The notes beneath the pieces were generated by a model. It searched no databases. It was not told where the DNA came from and worked only from the letters and a program-made list of their open reading frames with translations. Shown piece after piece: positions 1 to 8,498 of a stretch of 20,859 nt of DNA (position 1 is the first letter of the stretch; each line of letters opens with the position of its first letter). Position numbers and translations under genes: made by a program. This DNA is from Isoetes engelmannii (taxonomy: Eukaryota; Streptophyta; Lycopodiopsida; Isoetales; Isoetaceae), in assembly GCA_011763485.2 (NCBI GenBank), contig JAANSK020276380.1, positions 1 through 20,859 of the forward strand, given 5' to 3'.

Positions 1-42
1 GAGTGACTGGAACACCGGGAGCCCCGTGTGTTCCAGTCACTC
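1..42. repeat. Perfect 15-bp inverted repeat (hairpin) at window edge
   Basis: Bases 1-15 (GAGTGACTGGAACAC) are the exact reverse complement of 28-42. The spacer can pair further (CGGG 16-19 with CCCG 23-26, one unpaired base), giving a stem of about 19 bp. It may be the end of a fold-back element, or a hairpin cut by the window edge. No target duplication or second end is visible. The pairing is certain; the identity is unknown. Confidence 0.8.
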
Positions 43-430
43 TGGAACAGCAAGAATGGTGTCCCCAAAGCCATTCCACATAACAAAACATTGAAACATC
101 ATCTTTTTTCACTCTGGGAGATAGGCTGGTACATCAAACGCGTCCTGCATGACATAGTGACATTTTAAGATGGAAGATATAAGATGCTACGTGGAACTTA
201 CCATAAAGAGGTCCGTAAATGTGAGTAAATTTGAATATAATAGTGGCACTGTTGGTATAATGAGAGATGGAAATAGAAATTGGACTGTATGTATACCAAT
301 ATCCAGTCGTTGCAGTATGTGACAATATGTGAGAATCCTGTTAGACAATGACAGAGGAACAAGCCAGCCAGGAACGTCCCACAACATTTAGGATAGGAAT
401 TTAGTACTATTTTGAACTCTATAATGCAGG

Positions 431-500
431 ATAGCAATCATTGCTATTTTGAATTGAGTCGTGCTATAGCAATCATTGCTATTTTGAATTGAGCCGTGCT
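431..500. repeat. Two-copy 35-bp tandem repeat, each with a 17-bp palindrome
   Basis: 431-465 and 466-500 are the same 35-bp unit with one difference (gtc versus gcc). Each copy opens with ATAGCAATCATTGCTAT, a perfect palindrome around a central C. This is a young local duplication, or a fragment of a minisatellite. Confidence 0.9.
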
Positions 501-1194
501 ATGTTGTTGCAATGCCGTGATTCCTCAAGGTGTTCCTCATTCTGTGAAGTTCTCATGCAGACAAACAATTGGGCTGAAATGAAGGAGCGATCTGTCAATC
601 AAGTGTTGATAAATATAATCTGATTTCAAAGAAACCAAATTTCTAGCTTAGTGCCGGGTCGCATGGGTATCCAATTAAACGTTAATCTGAAAACTCGTGA
701 GACTGAAGACACGTTTTAGCATTTACTCAAAACTTCAGTATTTTTGATATTGCAAACGAGACTGATCATTGAAGCCTTATATTTTAGTCTTCTAATTAAG
801 TCTTTGGTTTCGGAAAGAAGTCGCATGTTAAGTGCATCAATGATTGCTACCTTATATTGCAGTTTTTATGGAAAGAAGTTTCATGGAAATAGCTTAATCA
901 ACGTACATTCTGAAACTTGAAGTCAAAGTGTGCTATCTACTCCATTACAACCTTCCCTAAAAGACCTTAGCTACAGAAAAGTAGCACATAGAAGGGTTAA
1001 CACCGTTGCAAGGAAATGTAACTCACAAAAGAGCAATCAAGGATAACACATGTAGACAAACAAAGAGTTTCCTTAACATCCCAATATATTCAGGACATCG
1101 AGTTTCATGTATTGTTGTGAAGAACCGATTATGAAGCAGCTAGAGTCTTGGTATAATCAAACTACTAGAGCAAGATGTCTTGTCATGAAGACTG

Positions 1195-1246
1195 ATTATC
1201 AGAATAGCAAGCAACATGTAATTATCAGAATAGCAAGCAACATGTC
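1195..1246. repeat. Two-copy 26-bp tandem repeat
   Basis: The 26-bp unit beginning ATTATCAGAATAGCAAGC occurs at 1195-1220 and again at 1221-1246, differing only at the last base. It looks like a recent slippage or template-switch duplication in non-coding DNA. Confidence 0.9.
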
Positions 1247-1912
1247 AAAATATGGGTTTGGAATTCTGTGAGGCAAGAACCAAACGTATGCAATGCCAAC
1301 CATGATATCTCGCAATCGGATAGCCTCTAGAGCTTTAGCAACACCAACACGGACACCTGAAGAGCAAGCAAATACCAAGTGATATTTTTGTCCCGTTCCT
1401 GGTTTTGCCTTGGCCAGATTACTTTCTAGACAGTTGCTTATTCACTGGTTAAATTAAAAGCCTGTACAACGTAAAATATTGGAGATTCAATGATGACTTC
1501 GACATGTGCGACTTGCAGAAATCATGCCAGAACTCCATGTTGCATCCCAAACCAAGCGTCTTCTGCTGAGATCATGAAGGTTTAACTTTGTCAAACTGTG
1601 ACTCTGATCCTTATAACGCAATTATTATCTAGAATGCATGGCTTTACTGATGCACAAGAAAACAAATATAGACCTCAAAACCAAGTGGTGTGCTGGGAAA
1701 AAGATTTGCCTCCATGCTTGTTTGAAATAAGCAAAGAAAACCATGGCACCAAACATTATCCTTCTAGAAGTAGAAAATCCCTGTTCTTTTTTCCCTACGA
1801 TGTGAATGAGATGGGTGTTGGATCTTTCTGAGCTGTAAAGGACAAACTTTTCAAACCATGAACTTGCAAACAACAGATGGTTATGCAAGCTCCCATGGAT
1901 AAAGTTTGCCTG

Positions 1913-2512
1913 CTAAATCATTGATACAGTGTGTGAATGGAAATGGACAGTGAAAGTATTAAAGGATGAAGGAAAAAATGGATAATGCGCTAATGTAGTG
2001 AGGGCAAGACCCAAAATCATTTTGCTGGAAGAAATAGCTCCAGTAGTTTCCATGCATCTGCTGGTTGTAGAAGTTAGCCTTTGACATCCTGGCATGACAA
2101 ATAGGATCCCAGAGCCTGCCAGATATGCAGCTAATAGATTCAATAGCTCAAGACTTTTCTATATTGTTCACACTGAAAAGTCGTGTTGAAGAAGGCCCAA
2201 CCAGAGATCAAAACAACTCCATTACAAACATCTAGAATTTTAAAAGGTCTTTTGTTCCTCAAATTTTCTAGCTTGCTGCCAAATCTCACTTCTTAAGGCT
2301 TTGGGTAAAGAAAGGAAACTAGCCTTTGCAAGGCAACACCATTTTCAGCTTGTATAATGTGCTCTCACACACACATGATTTGCATATTTAGTACAAATCT
2401 AGTAAAGCCAATCAAAAGTGAGGAAACATTCAAAGGGATATCCTACCATATTACGTAGAACGATTCTCTCTGCTATTGAAGGCCCCTAAATGATTGTTGC
2501 ATGGCAACATAC
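1913..2512. other. Non-coding or unresolved exon-bearing stretch
   Basis: The minus strand has an open frame from 2143 to 1913 that begins with a hydrophobic run (LLAAYLAGSGILFVMPG). It lies downstream of the exon-like pieces at 2513-2739 and might be a further exon of the same unknown gene, but I could not fix splice sites. Otherwise the stretch is featureless. Confidence 0.3.
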
Positions 2513-2739
2513 CAAATGGTTTGGTTCTATACACAATCCCATAAGTACTATATTTGCCCCTCCAAACACTTCTGAGAACATCCATTTGCAGTAGCTATCA
2601 CATCTATCCTTTTCGTCTATTTTTTCATGCTGAAATGAGGAAACAGTAGATGCATTTAAAATTGTCACCATGTGGCAATGCATGATTTGAAGATGAAAAT
2701 AATTTACCTGTACCAACAGTTCAACTCTACCAGTTGCTC
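2513..2739 (-). pseudogene. Two exon-like pieces of an unidentified gene
   Basis: On the minus strand, 2739-2708 and 2629-2513 behave as exons. The first follows a T-rich acceptor ending CAACAACAG and ends at CAG|GTAAAT. A 78-bp intron (2707-2630) ends in TTTCAG. The second ends at TTTG|GTATGT. The first piece ends in the residues GRVELLVQ. The second continues in phase with HEKIDEKDRCDSYCKW, followed shortly by MFSEVFGGANIVLMG. The charged, Cys- and Trp-containing composition and the agreeing phase suggest real coding ancestry. I do not recognise the family. No start codon, stop or clear neighbouring exon was found, so this may be a captured or decayed gene fragment, or part of a longer minus-strand gene. 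Confidence 0.4.
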
Positions 2740-3107
2740 CTGTTGTTGAAAAAATATAACAGACCATTTGGGTTTTGCAAAGCGGCCTAGTTCTACCACC
2801 ACAGGCTATATTCATGTGCAGCTATTGCCTAGAAAACTTGGCCTTTTTTTTACTACTGGTGCAGTACCTGAACGAATTTGAAGTATGGAAGCAAGAAAGA
2901 AGAAGAAATCTGAAGTATGAAAGCCAGAAGAAGAAGAAAACGTGCATGTACTTGAAACAAATGGATGCTTCCTCACATACAATCCACAAGGAGCTGCCTG
3001 CTAGTGGTGTTGTAACCTCTTTCATTGCAGAATGCGGAGGGCAGTGATTAGCAAAGGAATTTCCGAAAGCACAGAATGGGCTCCGATATTGAATGTACGG
3101 ATGAGCT

Positions 3108-3312
3108 ATGGATGCTAATTTCCATGAGTTTTCTAATTTTCTTAGCCCTATGGAAGAAGTAATTTTCAGGAGCAGAGAATTTTGCGAAGAAATTTTCTGG
3201 CGACCGCGAGTGGCGAAGCCACGAGTGGTTGGCAGAAAATTTTGAGCAAAATTCTCTTGCTCCTGAAAATTCTTCAACGAAATTCTAGGGAGCTTGAAAT
3301 TTGGCATTTTAG
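3108..3312. repeat. About 200-bp imperfect fold-back (inverted repeat)
   Basis: The core arms are 3161-3201 and 3231-3271, about 85 percent complementary. Between them GTGGC (3210-3214) pairs perfectly with GCCAC (3218-3222) around a GAA loop. Weaker pairing continues outward: around 3112-3126 (gctaatttccatgag) matches 3294-3309. This resembles a fold-back or MITE-type element, or a hairpin-transcript locus. No target duplication is evident. The long minus-strand open frame across it is probably accidental. Confidence 0.7.
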
Positions 3313-3436
3313 ATAGTTTTTCAGCAGCATCCTCTGGAGTTGTCGCCTTAGCATCGTCCACCAAAAATTGACATGAAATTTTGGATTGTAAAAGCATGTT
3401 GAATTGGGCCGAAATTTTAAGGTCCCTAGAATTTCG
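3278..3436. repeat. Second inverted repeat overlapping the fold-back
   Basis: 3278-3305 (starting CGAAATTCTAGGGAGCTT) is nearly the reverse complement of 3408-3436 (ending GTCCCTAGAATTTCG), with a spacer of about 100 bp. It shares its left arm with the outer right arm of the 3108-3312 fold-back, so one short sequence appears in alternating orientation three times. Confidence 0.65.
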
Positions 3437-3495
3437 ATGCGGAAATTAAAAGATCATTGCAGGAATCAGGGCACCTCGGGTTAGGCAAGCCTGCT

Positions 3496-3510
3496 AAAAA
3501 AAAAAAAAAA
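3496..3510 (+). repeat. A15 homopolymer
   Basis: Fifteen A residues in a row follow CTGCT and are followed by TAACTAGCG. This could be the tail of a retroposed copy ending here, but I found no matching target duplication and no recognisable body upstream. Confidence 0.8.
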
Positions 3511-4060
3511 TAACTAGCGAAAATGCAGGGTTGGGGAAAGGGTAGGATAGAAAAAACAAAGAAGAACTAGAAAAGAAGAAGAAAGGAAGCTTTACTATCC
3601 AAACTAGGATGGCATTCAAGGTTATCATGAATCATGGTTTGATTTCTTTATAGCAAATAAACATTTGAAACAACTAATGGACTCATGCTATTTTTGTATG
3701 AGGTATAGACTATTGCTTCGGGTAGATGAATGTAGAACGCTTTTGTATGGTGAAACAACTAACAATAGCTAAAAAAATAGCCGGACTGAAGGTCGAAGAG
3801 TCGGACGTGGCTGGTCGGCCTTTGATTCTGTGGGAGAGTCTGCAAGTGCTGATAGCAGCGATGTTGTTTTTGGCATAGTGAAGCCAGTTTCGACTCTATG
3901 GAAGCGGCTTCCTTGTTTTCTCTTCAAGCAAACAAATACAGGATTCCTGCCATTTTGGATGAGGATTTCATTTTAGTGGAGCTATTTTGGTTTCTTTGCA
4001 CATTTGAGTAGCCGAATTTGCTGGAGGTGGATTGGAACCCGAATTTGCTAGAGGTGGATT
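3511..4060. other. Non-coding stretch with a small duplication
   Basis: Purine-rich DNA after the A-tract (3540-3590), then unremarkable AT-rich sequence. Near the right end, 'gaatttgctggaggtggatt' (4014-4033) recurs almost exactly at 4041-4060, immediately before the XRN fragment. No gene or RNA is seen. Confidence 0.5.
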
Positions 4061-4231
4061 GGCATTTCTTCCAAATTTTTCAAATCAGAGGCAACTGGAG
4101 CATAGTGATAAGGATAAAACCTGCAGTAGCAAATATATAAGCTTGTAAGTGGTTTCACCTGTGGCAACCTCAAAGATACATAAAAAAAGTAAAGCATGTA
4201 ATCTTCAAAAATCTTACCATTGCCATGAGCA
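4061..4231. repeat. 171-bp block repeated at 8328-8498 (left copy)
   Basis: This block, covering an XRN exon end, its intron and the first part of the next exon, recurs in the same orientation at 8328-8498 with about 93 percent identity. Intron and exon bases are about equally conserved, as expected of neutrally drifting duplicates. Similarity ends sharply on both sides. Confidence 0.9.
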
Positions 4232-4288
4232 TACACCTTGACAACAATAAATCAACACCCAGCACAAGCCTTCTGTATACTTATAGGC
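4061..4288 (-). pseudogene. XRN 5'-3' exoribonuclease fragment, copy A (one exon and part of the next)
   Basis: The minus strand carries one exon and the start of the next from an XRN-type 5'-3' exoribonuclease, the enzymes that degrade uncapped RNA. Exon 4288-4218 follows acceptor GAAACAG and encodes YTEGLCWV...QGVCSWQW, ending in phase 2 at GGCAATG|GTAAG. A 97-bp intron ends TTTGCTACTGCAG. The next exon starts at 4120 and gives [18 protein letters not shown]. [15 protein letters not shown] is a signature of the XRN catalytic region, and the intron splits the codon for its last Trp. The usual Tyr-rich motif after the first Trp is altered (IYCC). Similarity stops near 4061, inside the exon, and no exon upstream of 4288 was recognised. 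It is therefore a truncated host-gene fragment. Plant XRN2/3/4 cannot be told apart on this little sequence. Confidence 0.85.
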
Positions 4289-4589
4289 CTGTTTCAAGCA
4301 ATATATATGAGAAATATTCCATGTCTTTGAATCACTATCAGCCTCTACTGTCATAGATATGACTCCAACTAAAAAAAATGCAGGGGTTGGACCATTGATA
4401 ATGTATGACACAAACCCAGTAAGATGAGAAAAACACTATCACATCACCCACACAAAACGTCTATTTACTGAAAGCTTTTTTGTATCCAGTATAATCAACA
4501 AACTGAGATTTAGATTAGCCAAGGGATGCGGACATTGGCTATGGTGATTTCCCATTGTCAAAAAGACTGCCTATTTTGGACATTCTAAG
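4289..4589. other. Non-coding stretch upstream of XRN copy A
   Basis: The minus strand reads as probable intron ahead of the 4288 exon (T-rich, ending in the CAG acceptor). I could not find the preceding XRN exon here or further up to 8000. Confidence 0.4.
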
Positions 4590-5440
4590 TCAAGCTTAAT
4601 CTATTAGCGGGTTCTGAGAAAATAACTTGATGACGAACATGACATAGAATAAAAATGATGAACAGGACATAGAACAAGACATGAAGCTAAAACCTCAAAA
4701 CCTTAATACCACAGAGCGTATAAAGGCATGTGCGCTCCTCACATCCAAGCCGCCTTCCTTGCCAATCATTGCCACAGACAACTACCTGAATAGAAGACAA
4801 TGTTCAACTGCAATGAGAAATCAAAATCGAAATCAAGACACAACGAATGAGATGATTAAAGCTGCAACTTAAATCCCGAGTTACATGCTTAAGGCTCCTT
4901 ATTGAAAGAGCCTGAATCTGTCATGCCCGAACCTGTCATGGTTATGGCTATGAAGAACATACCTATGATGTATCGTAGAATCCCCTGCAACCCGATACAA
5001 CCAGCAATGTAGTCAACCTGAAGATCAAAGAAGGAAAGCTTCTAACTCAAGCTTAATCTATTAGCGGGTTCTGAGAAAATAACTTGATGACGAACATGAC
5101 ATATAGAATAAAAAATGATGAACAGAACATAGAACAAGACATGAAGCTAAAATTTAAAACCTTAATACCACAGAGCATATAAAGGCATGTTCAACCTGAA
5201 TAGAAGACAATGTTCATCTGCAATCAGAAATCAAAATCCAAATCAAGACACAATGAATGCGATGATTAAAGCTGCAACTTAAATCCCGGGTTACATGCTT
5301 AAGACTCCTTATTGAAAGAGCCTGAATATGTCATGCCCGAACCTATCATGGTTATGGTTATGGCTATGGAGAACATACTTATGATGTATCGTAGAATCCC
5401 CTGCAACCAGATACAACTAGCAACGTAAGGAAAGCTAAGG
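4590..5440. repeat. Two-copy tandem duplication, period about 457 bp
   Basis: Unit 1 is 4590-5046 and unit 2 starts at 5047; both begin TCAAGCTTAATCTATTAGCG. Identity is about 93-95 percent over most of the length. Unit 2 lacks a segment of about 50 bp (unit 1 around 4731-4787) and about 20 bp near its end, so it ends about 5440. The short open frame at 4681-4872 lies in unit 1 only and is disrupted in unit 2, which argues against coding. No terminal repeats are seen, so this is a plain segmental duplication of unknown content. Confidence 0.9.
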
Positions 5441-5673
5441 AAAAGAAAGAATTTTTAGGGATTTTTTAATTTTCTCATCCGTTGATTTAGAACAAAAAAA
5501 AAACAACAACAGACATTTTTATATTAGCTAACTGAAGCACATGAACAAGAATAAAGAGATATAAAAACATAATAACATGCATATGATGTGCAATTGTGAA
5601 CAATCTTCTAAAGTTGGTAGTTCCCATATGCAATCTTTCAAATGTGAGAACATCACCTAATTTTAAGCCAGCT
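5441..5673. other. Non-coding spacer
   Basis: AT-rich sequence with an A-rich run near 5494-5510. A segment around 5565-5630 resembles 6450-6515 in the same orientation (roughly 75 percent), suggesting that the DNA around the TRIM insertion was itself duplicated earlier. Nothing coding. Confidence 0.4.
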
Positions 5674-5726
5674 GCCTATGCTTTGTCCATTCGTAGCGGC
5701 AGTTAGACGTCAACCATGTGCCTATG

Positions 5727-5883
5727 TGTAACGGGCCCATGGTAGACCGCTCGACTATTCGATCCTTGAATGTGCCTCTGGGGCGTTCTCGAGACATCGA
5801 CATAAATAGGTAGAAGCGACTACTCATAAATGTCTAGATGGTTTTGCCCAGTTGGTTAGAGCATGTTGATTAGGAACCTTACA
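5727..5883 (+). repeat. Left LTR of the TRIM
   Basis: It begins TGTAACGGGCCCATGG and ends CCTTACA. It contains an AT-rich ATAAATA motif (around 5801-5808) that could be a TATA-like signal. Near its end is a tRNA D-arm-like stretch (GCCCAGTTGGTTAGAGC) resembling an RNA polymerase III box A. Confidence 0.88.
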
Positions 5884-5885
5884 AT

Positions 5886-5897
5886 TGGTATCAAAGC
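5886..5897 (+). promoter_or_regulatory. Primer-binding site, Met-tRNA type
   Basis: TGGTATCAAAGC closely matches the complement of the 3' end of plant initiator Met-tRNA (family form TGGTATCAGAGC), the usual primer of plant LTR retrotransposons. It starts two bases after the left LTR. Confidence 0.85.
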
Positions 5898-6035
5898 AGG
5901 TCTCGAGCTCGAGTCCCCATGGGTGTTTATATGTATGTATAACTTGATAACCTTGGTAACCACCCAGTCAGTGGTATATTAGTTAAGTCATAGTCTTGGA
6001 TGCTCAAGGACGAGCATAGTTCTAGTGAGAGAGAA

Positions 6036-6194
6036 TGTAAGGGGCCCATGATAGACCGCTTGAGTATTCGATCCTTGAATGTGCCTGGGGGGACGTTCTC
6101 GAGACACCGGCATAAATGGGTAGAAGCGACTACTCATAAAGGTCTAGATGGTTTTGCCCAGTTAGTTAAGGGCATGTCGGTTAGGAATGTTACA
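6036..6194 (+). repeat. Right LTR of the TRIM
   Basis: It begins TGTAAGGGGCCCATGA and ends TGTTACA, directly before the CTATG target copy. Like the left LTR it carries an ATAAAT motif and a D-arm-like GCCC...GGGC stem near its end. Confidence 0.88.
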
Positions 6195-6239
6195 CTATGC
6201 TTTGACCATTTGTAGCGGCAATTAGACGTCAACCATGTG

Positions 6240-6526
6240 AACGCCTGCGACTATTGATGGATAAGCTTGTGCAGCACTATGACTTGAAATGTGGCTAGGA
6301 ACACTATTTCTATGTCATTTATTTGTTCCCACCTGTCTGCCACATCAGAACGGGTCTTGTATGGCGTGGGAAGGTGGTTACCGCGTTGGCAACATGCCCT
6401 TTCACGCACTGGACCCCCATCAGCCAAGCGGAACCGCACGGAGCGGCACTAGGTTATAACATAAGAACATGTATAGGATGTGCAATAGTGAACAATTACA
6501 AATCTTAGTCGGCACCTTCCTATGTC
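6240..6526. other. Non-coding stretch, locally GC-richer
   Basis: A patch about 6340-6450 is clearly more GC-rich than its surroundings and reads open in short frames on both strands (about 60 codons each), with no recognisable protein. It may be part of an older unidentified repeat. Confidence 0.35.
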
Positions 6527-6958
6527 ATGGCAGATTTCAGACCTTTGAAGGTAATAATTTTACCTTATAAAATTATGCTTCCCAATGATAATATGCATGA
6601 TTCATTCACTAAACATTGTTGTGACCCTAGCACGAGATACATGAAAGTGCAAGGGAAATATATCTTTATAGAAAGGATATGCGTTGAGTGGAAGAAAAAG
6701 ATAGTCCAAAAGGGCTATAATCGAGAAGACGTACTCATGAATCGTCATAAGATTTGGAGTTGCAAAGGCTTCCAACTGCCAATACATAATGGGTGCTTTA
6801 TCTTTTGCAATCAAGACTACTATACATGTAATGTCAAAGGGCTAATCCATCTTTCTATGGTCTTTCAAGTAGACTCTGTGTTTCTGGAGGAGATAACAAC
6901 TTTGACATTCAGAACAATGGTACTAACTTCTTTGCTGAACGCCAGAAGAAACAGCTAA
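6527..6958 (+). CDS. Open frame of 143 codons, no family recognised
   Basis: This is the longest open frame between the two XRN fragments. It begins MADFRPLKVIILPYKIML and is rich in Lys, Ile, Tyr and Cys. I see no signal peptide, clear membrane segment or known motif. AT-rich base use, no nearby promoter and an overlapping opposite-strand frame of 70 codons all argue against a functional gene. It could be a chance frame or a relic of an exon; the start shown is simply the first ATG. Confidence 0.15.
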   Translation: MADFRPLKVIILPYKIMLPNDNMHDSFTKHCCDPSTRYMKVQGKYIFIERICVEWKKKIVQKGYNREDVLMNRHKIWSCKGFQLPIHNGCFIFCNQDYYTCNVKGLIHLSMVFQVDSVFLEEITTLTFRTMVLTSLLNARRNS

Positions 6959-7906
6959 TAAAAAAAGCAAGATAAGCACTTTCACCACATTGTTCCCTCA
7001 ACCAAGAGCCTTCTAAAAAACTGAGTTGAGGATTACTTACAAGATTGAAAAACCAGATGTGTCAAGCACAATCTAGTTTTCTGGGGCTGTACCCTCCATT
7101 TATATTCGGAAAATAAATTAATATGGCCATTTCACGAGAAGAAAATTCCAGTAGAAATCTAATGTTTGCCTTTCAAGTGTCACTAATCTTGTAAAAAGAA
7201 TGCCACACATACATTATCACATCCAAAAGAATCTCCATCTCCAGCTTTTGGCAGGTGGTAGAAGAGTGGATCATATCCTCTTTATTGTGGTGTCCTCCAG
7301 CCCATTTAGTTGTTCAAGCCTAATTATGCATGCTGAAAATATCTGTTTAAACACCATGTACCAATCACTTGGGCTGACTAAACATGACACAACAAATCAT
7401 ATTGCAAGAAAAGTGATACGACATGGTAAATCAGAAATATGATCATTGAAGGGTTGTAACCTTGCTGGTTTACATGTCCGAACAAATTAACAAGCTTTAA
7501 TCATTTAGAAGATCCTGCTAACAGACAAATGGTTACTTGCAGCTTTTGGATCAGTAACTCTGTTCCAGATTTCATTTCACTTCCAAAATGCCCACCTTAT
7601 TGAAGGAAGTCCAATCTGAAATTAACACTTTCCAGCCTTTATATTCAAAATAAGATTGCATTCACTGGGCCTACTCTAGATACATATTATGCAGTAGGTT
7701 TACCCACTGCAAATACCTTAAAATGGCCATAATTTCGATTTCTGTTTGATGCTACAAGATCCCTAGCAAATGCATGGGTGTTGTTGTATGTTGTTGAATA
7801 CAGATATACCGCATGCCCTTTGCATCAGACATGACAAGCTTGTGGTGAATACTTGCAATATTCAGCTACCGTTGGGAAGCAACATTACTTCTTTAGAATT
7901 GGATTG
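6959..7906. other. Non-coding stretch
   Basis: AT-rich sequence with only short frames (longest 80 codons at 7200-7442, +). There are no convincing splice-site pairs, RNA genes or transposon ends, and no XRN exon was recognised on the minus strand here. Confidence 0.5.
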
Positions 7907-7966
7907 TGCATCCGGATCTACAAAATAAGGAAGCCATGCATTCGGATCTATAAAATAAGGAAGCCA
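7907..7966. repeat. Two-copy 30-bp tandem repeat
   Basis: 7907-7936 (TGCATCCGGATCTACAAAAT...) and 7937-7966 are the same 30-bp unit with two differences. Local duplication in non-coding DNA. Confidence 0.9.
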
Positions 7967-8088
7967 AGCTCCGGCTTAGAGCACAACATGCCATCATGTA
8001 CTTTATAACATCTATGATATTTACCTTCATCTACATTCTCTGATCGATGTGATACGATCATCTGCCTTAAGTGAATACAGAAGTCCAC

Positions 8089-8498
8089 CTTTTGGATAAA
8101 AGTCTATGATTGGTGAGCACTCCTCATTCATCAGGGTTTATAATGCTCTGGTAAAGCATCACAACTGCAAAAAGGGGTGTTTTAGATGCCATGAAACCAC
8201 TACACTGTGAATATACATACATACATGTATGCATGTATTTAGGAAAAAATAGACAGACCTTGCAGCAGGTAGGACTACCATCAGTTGATCAAAGGGTTTG
8301 AATGGTTGTCCTAAGTTAAATATAATTGGCGTTTCTTCCCAATTTTTCAAATCAAAGGCAAATGGAGCATAGTGATAAGGATAAAACCTGCAGTAGCAAA
8401 TATGTAAACTTGTAAGTGGTTTCACCTGTGGCAACCTCAAAGATATATAAAAAAGTAAAGCATGTAATTCATCAAAAGTCTTACCATTGCCATGAGCA
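8089..8498 (-). pseudogene. XRN 5'-3' exoribonuclease fragment, copy B (end of one exon plus two exons)
   Basis: The minus strand holds the last bases of one exon (about 8498-8485, SWQW), then an intron with acceptor CTACTGCAG. Exon 8387-8259 starts [18 protein letters not shown], continues to [12 protein letters not shown] and ends PAAR at GCAAG|GTCTGT. Exon 8164-8089 follows acceptor TTTTTGCAG and gives [10 protein letters not shown], after which the frame stops at a TGA. The continuation of the family, SPIIDFYP, is readable one frame over, before a possible donor AAAG|GTGGAC. The order GEPFKPFxQLM - LPAAS - ALPxxYxxLM - SPIIDFYP is that of XRN2/3/4. Because of the frameshift and the missing 5' and 3' ends I call it a pseudogene. 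It overlaps copy A by 171 bp and extends where copy A stops. Confidence 0.85.
8328..8498. repeat. 171-bp block repeated at 4061-4231 (right copy)
   Basis: Same-orientation copy of the XRN exon-intron-exon block, about 93 percent identical to 4061-4231. To its left this copy continues as real XRN exon sequence; to its right (above 8498) similarity to XRN is lost. Confidence 0.9.

Larger units (their letters stand above)
43..1912. other. Non-coding stretch, no gene recognised
   Basis: AT-rich DNA with only short open frames (under 90 codons) on either strand, none resembling a known protein and none with a convincing run of splice sites. It contains the two small tandem duplications listed separately (431-500 and 1195-1246). 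I see no RNA gene or transposon ends. Confidence 0.6.
5727..6194 (+). mobile_element. TRIM: miniature LTR retrotransposon, complete ends, non-coding
   Basis: Two direct repeats, 5727-5883 and 6036-6194 (157 and 159 bp), each begin TGTAA and end TTACA. They flank about 152 bp of internal DNA. A perfect 5-bp target duplication, CTATG, sits at 5722-5726 and 6195-6199. A primer-binding site close to plant Met-tRNA (TGGTATCAAAGC, 5886-5897) lies two bases after the left LTR. A purine-rich tract (about 6025-6035) precedes the right LTR. No protein is encoded, as is usual for terminal-repeat retrotransposons in miniature, which depend on proteins made elsewhere. The two LTRs differ at roughly one site in ten, so this is an old insertion. 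It is structurally whole at its ends. Confidence 0.9.
5674..6238. repeat. 46-bp tandem duplication split by the TRIM element
   Basis: Unit 1 is 5674-5719 (GCCTATGCTTTG...CAACCATGT). Unit 2 starts at 5720-5726 and resumes at 6200-6238 after the LTR element and its target copy, with only about three differences. Before the insertion the site was therefore a two-copy 46-bp tandem repeat, and the element landed seven bases into the second copy. Confidence 0.85.

Noticed and set aside
2822-3397. A 191-codon minus-strand open frame
   Set aside because: It runs across a fold-back and its overlapping inverted repeat, and its end is low-complexity (FFFFFW). Palindromic DNA gives long chance frames; no family or splice support is seen.
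3496-3510. Poly-A tail of a SINE or retrocopy
   Set aside because: No flanking target duplication and no recognisable body upstream.
4681-4872. Small protein gene of 63 codons
   Set aside because: It lies within the 457-bp tandem duplication and the second unit breaks the frame; composition is not protein-like.
5846-5920. A tRNA gene or tRNA-derived SINE
   Set aside because: Box A- and box B-like motifs are present, but there is no acceptor stem or anticodon arm. The LTR pair with target duplication and primer site explains the region better.
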